From assembly GCF_963675165.1 (NCBI RefSeq), contig NC_087392.1, forward strand, positions 3,177,001-3,241,000: a stretch of 64,000 nt of DNA, written 5' to 3'. The translations under genes were made by a program, and so were the position numbers. Within the stretch, counting starts at the first letter, position 1, and every line of letters starts with the position of its first letter. The DNA comes from Halichondria panicea (lineage: Eukaryota > Porifera > Demospongiae > Suberitida > Halichondriidae). Below are positions 46,301-58,300 of this stretch, piece by piece. Under the pieces are notes generated by a model. That model made no database searches and was not told where the DNA came from. It saw only the letters and a list, made by a program, of their open reading frames with translations.

Positions 46301-49300
46301 CACTACAGTGCTCTAGTTCTTCATGCATCTAATGCCGCAAAGGATCAATTTTCTGCTGATTTGGCTCATTCGCAAAGGTTTTTCACCAGCAAAATATTCT
46401 AGTAATACGGTATAAATGAAGCAACTATATCGCACGGCAATCAACAATTATATACAATTAATACAGGGATTTAGAAATTTTGACAGAAGGGCAGATTAGA
46501 GTATTTTTATAAAAAAGGGTGGGCGCTCCCCCCCCCCCCCCCCCCCAGGAAATTTTGGTTGGCTGTCTGAGGTCGCACCTGATGCATTCTCAGGCACACA
46601 ATGTTGTTTTTTGAAATCCCAAATGGGGGACAAATGCCCCTCCCGCTCCCCCAGATAAAAAACTGCATAATGGCTGCAATACATGATACACTTTCCAGCA
46701 GCAGCTAGCATGCTCAAAGCCATTTATCAAATCGCCTTGAAAAGCAACTCGTTTCACTAAACAAACAAATGCCCTGTGTGACAATTACCAGTTTCGGAGA
46801 AGCTAAACAGCACAACACTTAAGAGGAGTGGCAAGAATACATTCAGAGTGTTGTTAATATGGCAGATTCATTTTAAGCCATGAGAAAACATGGCAAGGGG
46901 CCAAGCTTTTTGCATCTGGCAGAGTCATTTTAAGCCACGAGACAATAATATTATGCATTTGATCAAAAGACAAAATCACCAGGAACTAGCTAGTACACAC
47001 ATTAGGTACTAAAAATTCACCCTAAAACGTCTGTATAAGCATACTATACGTGCGCTCACAAAATGAGTGGCTGTATGCAGAGGGCAACGCCCCGCCCCTC
47101 CATATACTGTAACAAGCCACAACAAAAGGGCAAAATAAACACTAAGCCTAAGTTACAAGTTAAAGGAGAACAACGAGTCCCTTCAGGAGTGGAGCAGAGT
47201 GACATACAGCACAAAATAGTGTATGGGTACTAGTCTAGTGGACTCCATTCTCTTGAGGGTCATCCCACTCCTGTAAGCACACCATCATGCTATGTATAGT
47301 AAAAAGACAATGACCCTAAATGTCAAAAAAGTTCACATGTTACCGAAGTTACCAGGGTCAAATTAGCCAGTCGCTGCGCTGCGTTAAGGAGGATAGGGGT
47401 TTGCTTCAACCTCCCTTTCAATATAATTTATGTGGTAGTACTGGTAAATGAATACATACATGCATTAACAATTTAGAAAGGTTTTAGTTTGCAAATCCAT
47501 GCATGAATCAAATATTAGACAATGAGGCTATAACCTACATGTACATATAGAAGCTGTTAGTTGAACTCATATTTTAACTGTTGAGTAGCCACATCGGCAT
47601 AGTGTAAAAGGCGGAATGCGGAATGGAATGAAATATGGAATGACGGAGTATGCATTAATCTTTCCAGAAACCTATGGCCTGGCTTTAGGTTTCCTATCAA
47701 GTTTTTTTTATGTACTTACTATTAGGAGGCTAGCTGGTTTCCAATAAGCCAGTAACACCGTTTTCAGGCAGCAGACCGCGGGCCTGTAATCGAAGGTAGA
47801 ACCACGGTTGATTACTTTTTTAACTTGAGAGATTATTATATATGGCATGTTGGAACCGAAGGATGTTGAGATCACGTGATAAAAGAGCAATGTCTCCATA
47901 TAAAAGAGGTTAGTTTTCATTGTGACTCTTTAACACGCACATTGTTTAAAGTCACCATGTAAGGCCCAGAAAAACTTTGGTAGATAGAGTAAAGTTAGAT
48001 ACATGTAGATTAAAGAAATGAATTAAGGTTTAATACTGTAGCTTGGGAGCTAGTGTCCTAGACTTCACACTCCACCTAATTTTGGGAACAGCATAATTAT
48101 ACTGCTAAGGATAATTATAGGCCCTGTAACGTATATATGTATAATGTGTCAGAAGCTTAATATTGCACTAGCTATAATTATAGTCTACTTTTTAGTCCTC
48201 GTAAATAGTATAATTTAGCTCCGTTATCATAAAAGGGTTCTGTAACACTTTTTACAAATATTTTATGCACTAGTAATAATATTATACAGAGCATCATCTG
48301 TAGCTCTCTTTTTAATACTAATTTGTCATTTCATATTCCGTTCCATATTCCATTCCGCATTCCGCATTCTACCTTTTACACTATGCCAGCAGACAGACAG
48401 TCGTGTATACACACACACAGTCAGTTCTACCTCAAAGTGATCACACTGGGTTGGTTTTGTCTTGCAAAACTAAGGGCCGGCGAGTCTAATACTGAGTGGT
48501 GAAGTGGGTCAAATATACAGCTCTTGTGTATATACACAATACATGCCTTATATAGATATATCATGTATTGGGGCAAATACTAAACCTCCATAGGATCTAC
48601 CAGCCAAATGCAGCAACTAAATTTACTATATACAGCGTCCACCACATAGCCAATTCAACTCACAAATAATTAATAGTCTCAGATTGGTAAGCAAATACAA
48701 ACATTCCCATGTACTTGGACAAACATGGTTACAGTAAAACTACTCACCACTAAAATTGCATACACAATAAACCTCAAGTATACTCTAAAATTCCCAGTAG
48801 AGGTCAACAATATCTCTTTCAGCAAGGTCACTACTTACAAATAAATGTTCAATGTTTACCAAGATACCTACAGGATTATGCAAATTATCTTACCTGGAGG
48901 AGGATTCTGTAGGTAGAGCTTAAGGTTCTCGTCAGTAAACCCAGTCTTTGCATACACATTAGTCACTCTCAGACTGTCAAGCTGGGGCTGTGAAGACTTT
49001 TATTATCTTCAGGACAATATTTGAATGGCATAAACAATAATGATAATTACGAGAAAATGTTACTGATTGCAATGTTTTGCATACCTTGCACACACATGTG
49101 AGAGCGTGAGAGTATCTAAATTATACCTTACGAGAAGTATTTCGAAAAAATTGTTGAACTTCAGTGGCTAGCAGCCGTTGAGACAACATTCCAGACTTTT
49201 TTTGTATGTAGATTGTCATTTCTGAGCTGCAGTAAGAAGCATGGCAGACATAATTATTTTACGACCCTAGAACATGAACATGCAATACCAGGGAGTTATA

Positions 49301-52300
49301 TGGGGGGGGGGGAAGGGGATATCCCCTAGCTAGCTCGAATCCACCCCTCCCCCCCTATCATTTGCATTCAGGTACTACTACATGTAGTTGTATGACTGGG
49401 TGTCCATAGCTGGCACTAAGAGGGTATTGAAATAACAGTTGACCTTTTTTTAGCAACATTTCTGGTTAATTTTTATTTCCCCCCTCTACTTCAAAATCCT
49501 GTGTGACACCCTGAATACGTATGTACTGCAAACCTCATTGATGGCAAAACATACCAATAACAAGTGATGAATACCTTCCCTTTTACCATTAGGACAAGTG
49601 CAGGATCACAATAACAAGGCAAGAATGTTGACATCACTTGGCTTGACTCGTACAGCCAGAACTAGCTACTAAGTCATGTACATGCACCGTATAGCGCGAA
49701 ATTTTCAAGGCACTTATATTTCATGGAATGGCCTCTAAAAGCATTTATGCTTACCGGAAGCCACGTCTTTAAATCTTTGCACGTTATAGCAGATAATTTT
49801 AATTAAAGAACAATTTTCGTGGACTTAATTTTCGTGTAGGATTGCTAACCCACGAAATTTCACACTATACGGTACATGTATAGACAGTGTACATGTATAT
49901 CGATCACTATAAAGTGCTAACAGTACGTGTTAACTTAGCAGTACCGTACATCGGGTTTCGATTGCGATACTCTTTCGATTGCGATTTGCGCATAATTCGC
50001 AATCGAAAGAATTGCAAAAAGTGAGCATATACAGCATGAAATGCAACCACTCAGCTATAATTCCGTATACTGGCCAGTACTGGCTGCCCCAAACTAGAAT
50101 AAGTTTGTTACTGCCGGATATGACGTTTTGGGTGTGGTTTGGCAGATAAAATTGGATTAGAGAGCATATTGTGATTCATCCTCGAGACAGAACCGCAAAA
50201 TTAGTCAAAGTAGGGTCGTTTTTTTAGCCGCGGCTATTTTCTTAAATGTGGCCACCTCGCTAGTCTGGCCTTGCAAGTACCGTGTGGCCGGATAAACGAG
50301 AGATCTACTATAGTTAGAAACGCAATCAGGCGTGTACAGTGCATTTCGCAAGCTGTGACCAGGCCCCACTAACACTTTCTTTCGTGGACAAGATCGAGGA
50401 AAAGCAATGCTTGACATAGAAATTGTACACTTTGGTTCCAGACCGGATAATCAAATGGATATTACAGGGTGTCATACAGGATTTTGAAGTAGAGGGGGGA
50501 AATAAGACATGCTTTTGAAAAGTAACCAGAAGATTTTGCTAAAAAAAAAGGTCAAATGTTACTGTAACATTGCCAGCTATGGACACACTCTGTCATACAG
50601 CTAATGCACATTCATTTTAGGGGGTGGGAATTGGATCCAGAGGGGGGATATCTCCCTTCCCCCCTGTATGACACACTGGATAAACCACGCCTTGATCCAC
50701 CTATACAGTACTTTATTGATACAGCAGTGCAAAATTGTGTGCATGTGGTTGTCTGCGCATAGAAGATAAACATGCCTTTCTTCATATTAATGCGCACACA
50801 TAATTACTAAGGGACACACATTTTATGATATTAGTTGCTCATTCACCCTATCATAAAGAAAATTACCAATCGAGGTTCTACTGTACAAACAAAACTTCCT
50901 GCTCCCTTGGTCAGGCAATGCATACACAAATTGTGCTAATAGCACCATGCATTGCTTAAAGCATATGTTACAGTAGAGCAGATATACCAAGGGCGTATGA
51001 AGAGAAGAGGGCATGCAACTCGCAATGTATACTGTGTAGTTGTCAAAAAACTGATGAGTCAGCAGGATATACTATATTTAGCCAACCGCCCACACGTAAA
51101 TACGTGTGATAGTGGGCGTGAACACTGTTATACTAGAAATTTACCGCAAAATAAATTTAGAAGAGCTGATCAATGGCTACTTCTAGTCTAGCATTGGTCC
51201 TTCACTTCCGCTTGTTGACCTTTGTGGCTAACTCTACCGTGCTAGCTAGTTGGTGACTATTATGGAGTAAGTGCACGTGCAATCTATTTTTAGTGCACAC
51301 GCCCCTCCCATTTGTAATTTGATAGATTGTAGTTGCATGCCCTCTTCTCTTCATACGCCCTTGGATATACTATGGTTAGGAGAGCACATAATAAACAGTG
51401 GATACCACCGGCACTAATTGATTTTACCATTCATCAGGAAGAGGTCGTACACTATCACAAAAAACTTGAAACATTTCAGTGGTGGCAGTGGACACTCCCT
51501 TCGTCACAATATCTTGAACCGATTGAAGGACACTGTCGTGTTTGGATATCAGAGGATCACACTTCATTTTGAACTGCAGTGCAACCAGTCCATCTTCATT
51601 TCTTATTGTAGGCAGACGATTATAACAAACTGTCTACGGGACAACACAAAATGAATATTGATAAGTTGTACACAACTTCGAATTAGTCTCGCATACCTTA
51701 AACCTGCACACAAGACTCTCAGGAGTGAAAGTGATATCATGTAATGTTCCCCCATGATTCACTAGACCCTTCCCTGTACCACTGCAAGCCTGCAGCCAAT
51801 TGAACTGCATTAGTACTAGGTCCTTCTCATTCTCAAATACAGATGGCCCAGGGGCCTTAATGGCATTCAATATCAACTGTGACTGCAAGGACTGTTGTCC
51901 TAGTTGATTTTGTGGGTTAGAGTCTTGTTGTTGGTTGAAAATGTTAAGTCCTGTGCCAGTGGCTGCAACATAATGAATAATCAATGAATAATCAATGATC
52001 GCACAAGCAGGACTTGCAACTACACTTATACACAAATACAGTAATAATTATTGTCAGCCTACAGATTTTTTACAACAGATTACAGATATTCTTGGTACCC
52101 TACAAACTTCTTGCACGAGGGTATTTTGGCTCGAAAATATTCCCACCCAGAAAGAATAGTTGGCGGAGGCGCAGTAGTTATACTATCACGTGTTGGGTTT
52201 GTTAAGTGACCTACATTAGGTCAGTGGTCAGCTAGCTGGCACCAAGAACGGATGTAAATTTTTTTTTGTATGTGGTTTTTCTTGCCTTCAAAGATGTGAT

Positions 52301-55300
52301 TTAGCAGGGAACAACTACGCAACATTAAGCGTCTTCAGAGAATTTAGTAGTACAAGTGTTTAAAGTGGAAGCTTAGGTGTGGGATACAGATGAAAGAGGG
52401 CTAGGGTAAAGTATCAATCATCCAACACTGACTTCTTCAAAACTACAGCAGATACAGACACCATTCAATTACGATTTTAAAGCCACTTTGTAAGCCTATC
52501 CTCCAAATAGTGTAGCTATACATTGAGAATTGTCTGTCTTACAACTGGCGTCTGGTAGTTGCAATCGTCGGCTGAGTTTTCCTCATAAACTGAAAAATGA
52601 AAGAATCGGAGAAAAAATTAATCAGTGGACCGAGCCACTCTGTACTCTTGTGAAAGTGCAATTACAAACGGTGTCCGAATACCAGTTCCAAGTGAGTTTC
52701 CACTTTTCTATAAAGACAAAAGATGAAATTAGCTGCTAAATCAATCTTTATACCACGCTCAAGTTAGCTGGAGCATCTTCCTAAACATAATTATTGTATA
52801 GGAATTATGGTGGCTAGGTAGCTAGTCAGTGAGTGAGCTCAAGCTCTCCAAAACTGTTCGATAATTCACCTGAAAACTCTTTGCTACCTGCAGTAACCAA
52901 CGTCTGTTACACACCTCCTCTCGTACAGACTTGAGAGATATTGCCAAGTCTATAGCTACACTTGGTCATTGGCAGACACCATTGACACTGAGAGTTGGAT
53001 ATGTGACAACGTTCCTGGTAGCCTGTTTCCACACGGCTTGTACCCAGCACCACTACTTTCGAGGGCGGCCTGAAATCGAGGCTATATACAGTGCCTCCTC
53101 CAATACAGGAATAATGTCTTCTTTCATTGGATTTTGCTCCAAACTCTTCCCCGTAACCATGTAATATGGTGCTGGAGTGTGTTTGGAGTTTCAGTTGTAA
53201 GTGAGTTAAATATTAGTATCGGTGCAAGATTACAGTACATGTAGTAACGAGTGATGCAAGCTGCGCTGTGCTAATTTCTCTCGCCGTTGTTTTGCTTTCG
53301 CTCAAAAAACTATTAGAAGAGGTGAAGAGATATAATTATAGTTGATTACAATTGTTGACAGAATTGAATTCCAGACATAGGAGAGGAGCTGAATGGCAGA
53401 AGCCTATCTGATGGCTTGATGAACAATCTTCAACGATACTGAAGCAACTGTATGTTATTTAAATGGCCAGTAGCCAAACAGTGGGAGCTAGCAAACCTTT
53501 GTCACTTGAAAGGCACAGAGTATATTAAAGCACAGACAGTACAGTACATGTATATCTATTATTTTATTGTTACCAGACTTGTGTACATCATTTATTGTTA
53601 TGGTATATCATTGTGGCTTACCGATATACCAGGACCTGAAGAAGTAAGTTAATTGCCACTGGATGATTCTAACATGTGGACAGGAATAATTATTAAAAGG
53701 TGTATCTGCAAAGAGATCAAGTTCACAAATGGCTACTATAGGTAGTTGCTTAACAGATCTTTTCTGACTCTTGTAGCTAACAAAAAGCTAGCGCTTTAAT
53801 GCAAGGCTAACTCGTATGTTGACTAGAAAGTTTGTGTGAATGGATGATGCTATGAAAGATTCTAAAGAGACTGCAACAGCCTTCAATGTGAGTCAAACTA
53901 GCCATAACTCGAGAAAGAAGCTTTAGTTTGCTAATCCACGAATAAAAATCCAAGAGAACGTGGCTAGAAGCCTATAGAAGCTGTTAGTTTCCATCACATT
54001 GCAACCGTTGAGAAGTTACAGCTGGAACAGACACACACATAGTCACCTTTACCATATTCCTTGTGCGGCTTGATTAGAATAGCATAGGCTCTGTGTTAGT
54101 GTACTACCACAGGTTTTTAAAGCTTTGAGGATTGTTTGGGTCTGTTAACTTTCAGGAGCTATGCGCGCTCATTGATTTGGAACCCCATTTTTCCTTTTCT
54201 AGAAGAAGCAACAAACTCCTATTCCAGCTTTCTAATTACAAACGTAGAGGTTGTTACATTGTCTGGTAAAGCTCACTTCAACTGAAAATACACACCTCGA
54301 ATAAAGGCCACGTGTAGTTTGCTAGCCAACGTGCAAGTTCAAGCTTCTTAGCTTTTGTTCGCTTCTATTTGGAATTAACATTGTTATGTGGAGGCTGTAA
54401 ACACAGTGCTATATGACAGCCAGGAGAGCAGGCTCAGATGTCACAAGATAACAAACAAACCAAAGGACTACTATAATACCCGTAGCCGCCCACGCGCCTC
54501 GGCGATTCCTACCATGGCCGCCGTACCAATGTGGAAGCTGTGCCGAGGGCCCAAAGAATGTTTAGAAACCAAACGACTACTATAACCCGTGGCCGCCCAC
54601 GCGCCTTGGGTTAATGAAAGCACTGTTGGTGCTGATGCCTCAGTGAATGTGTCAAAGATGCACCTACATACTGCACATAAAGGGATGTCTCGATCTACTC
54701 ACTGGACTGAACGGGACTACTGGATTCACCATTGATCTTATTTACATAGGTGCACTTGTCAAGGAGATGGAAGCAGTGGAGTTGTTTTTCTTGTACAAAG
54801 TGATATAACGGTATAATACTATTGGGGACAGTTTTATCTGCTTCATCACCAAACAAATAATTATAACTAGAGCACTAAAGTGCAAACCCTCGGCTGGTGA
54901 CACGATTACAAAGAAACCAGAAGAGTGATATAATACAGTGCATGTAGTGATGTTATCATGTATCCTATCACAGAAACTCAGGAACAATAAAACTAAACCA
55001 GACTGGTTTGAAAGATTTGAGAACAGGGTTTTAGTGGCACATAGACATATGCACTGTGGACTAGGATCACAGCAAAGAAGCCTGGAGTCTCAGAGAAGTA
55101 TTGCTCCTGCATGGATCCCAGCTAGCTAACAGGGCTAGGGACAACAAACCAGTCACAATTCTAGCTTTCTATTGTAGTGACCCTTTTCCATTGTTTTTGG
55201 TACGGGATCAACTCAGCTGTAAATACGTAGGGTATCTCGAATAAAGGCCGCATGTTGTTTGCTAGCTGCCACGTGCAAGTTTAAGCTTTTCTAGACAACG

Positions 55301-58300
55301 AAGCTTTAACATCAAAATATGCCACTATTTAAAGAAAGATATTATTGTGTGACGGCTATCTATGCTGAAAACGCAGCGCTATGGCATCCAGGTGAGTAGA
55401 TATACTCGATGCATGACATTGGAACTGGAGATGAATCATCAAAAACCCTAGATCCCAGACCAGGAATATCAAGCGTAGCTACAAAAACGTAGTCCACATG
55501 ATTCAAAACAGAGTCGTGTTGCCGGGTTGGAAATGGTTTGTCACAATGCATTTTGTCCGAGGAGATCACAAGCAAACTAGAGTATTGCTGACCTAAATTA
55601 ATGCTGACCTAAAATTATTATGGAAATATTTAATACTGTGATTCCACCTGGCGGTGGTATAATTGCTAACGAGTTTGTGTGGACACTTTTTGCACTTATA
55701 CAGTCGTGCAAGTCTATAATTATTGTATTTCAAGCAAGCTATCCTTCAGCCTATTGTTAAACCCGAGGCGCTTGGGCAGCCACGGATAATTGGTTGTTCG
55801 TTTGTTTGCGATATCCGAGTCTACTCGCCTGGATGCCATATCACTGCATTATAGCCTCCACACAGGTCGTTAGTTTAATAGCAGATTTGATGTTAAAACT
55901 TAAGAAGCTTGAAGTTGCACGTTGGCTGCATTTATTTACAACTGAAATTATCCCGTACCAAAAACAATGGAACAGGGTCACTAAAGTAGTTAGCTAAAAC
56001 TATGATTGTGGTTGTTGCTTCTTCTGCTTATCCTGATCCTAGCCCCAAAACATACGGCCTGTATGTTCTGGGGCTAGGATCAGGAGAAGAAGCAACAACC
56101 ACAATATCACGGGAGCCATATTTCTATCTAAGACTCCAGGCTTCTTTGCTGACTTTGCTGTGATCCTAGTCCACAATGCATGTCTCGTACACTACCAAAA
56201 CTCCTGTCACTTGCTGCTTAGCCAGCATGTATTGCATATATATAACACTTCTTTTGCTATACATATAGATTCACACTTCAGTGCTCTAGTGTTCAACCAG
56301 ACCATGTACAATTCGGGCACTATACCGTACTACTACAATGTTTTGCGAGCATCAAACATATGCAAAGTTTGCAACAACAAACTCACAAAACCTTAGTACA
56401 AATACACACGATCCTTGCCAGAACGCAATAGTTAGATCACAAAGCTAGGGCCAATTTTTTTGCTGATTTGGATCATTCCCAATACCACTAGTAATACGGT
56501 AGTATATTTAAATTTGCTAGAAAAATGAAAGCACCGCGAATGCTGATGCCTCGGTGGAGGCACCAAACATGAAGCTACTAGATCAAGCAATTAATTTACA
56601 TTGGTGCAAAAGTGGGAAATGATCGGTCATGATCGTTGCTAAAAAGGAAGCCAAAAGTTCGAAGTCCATAATATTAATGGCTGCTGCGCGTGAAACAGCT
56701 AAGTGCAGCTTGCAGCTCTTTTCTCACCCCTGCAGCTAGCGTTCTAGTGCAGAGCTAACTACTAAGTAGAGTAACAACACTATAATTATAGACCAGATTT
56801 GCTATGCACTATTGAAAAGGCTGCAATGGCATTCAAGTAGGAAAACCTAGCTACTACTATAACTGGAGAACAAAGTATTGCAATCCAAGAAAACGTCACT
56901 AGAAGCCTATACTTGCCCTTGAGCAGCTGTAACAGTCTACACAGACACACAAACACACTACCGTACACCCCGCTGCGCATGTGCAACCGAAGCATAATGA
57001 CTACTTATGAGAATAAAGACATCATCACATTAGTACTGTCATGATGCATGTGCAATATGTAACTAGATACTGTGGATGAACTAGCATGAAATAGGTAGGG
57101 GGTGTGATCGATCAACAAATATGGGAGTGCATTGCCCAAACATTTTGCACTAAACCTCCTAGATAAAACCCTGACTATGTGTTCTATTATTAGAAAGGAC
57201 GCAACACCAGCACTGTAACTATTCAATGGGTAACAAAACTATGTAACAAAAGATAACACACGATACAACTTACATTTTGCTAGTCCTAACCCACCAAGCC
57301 CAGTATTTGAAGTAGAGTGACCACCCAACTGGAGACCACCGTTTCCAGCACCTAGTTTCAAGCCACCTCCAGTACTGCTAGTTGTACCTCCTAGTCCATT
57401 TGTCGTCCCACCCAGTTGCAGTTTTAAACCATGGTTGGTACCTCCGAGACCTACTCCAAGACTAAGGCCTGTTCCGGAGGGCTGAAGTTGGTTTGAAGAG
57501 GATATCAGTCCACGGTTGTTTAAACCTGAACATAATTTACACATGTGCATGACAATCCTACATACACAGTGGGGTAATTATCTCCTTATTAACAGAATCT
57601 CACAAGCCTATATTACGTGCTACACCTCGGCCTGAGATGTAGTTATAACGCAAGTGTGATTTTACCCCACGAAAATATGTCACCAGCTTAAAGGCTTAAT
57701 ATACATGTACAATGACATTTCGTACTTTATATTGTACCAGGCCAAAATGTCTCTAAAATAACGCTAGGTTGCCAACTATATCTAGGCGTGGTTATAGGAA
57801 CCGGACACAAAAGCCAAGATTTTGAACAACAACAACACTCCTGTCGCCTGTCGACAAGGGCAGCATTGGTATTGTATTCCATCACAAGGGGCAGTAAAAG
57901 ACTTTTACGGAGTAGGAACAATTAAGTGTCAAATCTGCTTTTGTTTCCGGTTCCTAACCACACCCATATACACAATCAATACCAGGCATAGGTTTAGCTT
58001 ACTGTTACATGCATGTACATGTATATAAAATTGTGTTATAAATGCACTATACTCATATGTAGCCTCCTCAACAGGCCTTAACCAATAATATTAATGTCAA
58101 ATCAAATTCAGCTCCCAGGATTTCTCAGCTCCCAGGGTTTCATCTAGTTAAAAGTTTAGGGGGGAAGGTTTACGCACGCCGCAAAATGTTTGGCCACTCC
58201 CATATTTGTTGACCACACACCCTATTACATGCTAGTGCATCACAGTAGATCTAGTTACACAATCCACGTACTTATGTGATGATGTCATTATTATCCAAAC

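Noticed and set aside
46528..46546. C19 run as a functional i-motif/G-quadruplex site
   Set aside because: Simple homopolymer next to a repeat fragment; nothing else supports a regulatory role, and run length may be a sequencing artefact.
57239..57550. Reading the Gly/Leu repeat block as a separate glycine-rich protein starting at 57550
   Set aside because: Splice phases at both borders join it in frame to the NUP54 exons 59376-59409 and 51697-51962, so it is an internal NUP54 exon.
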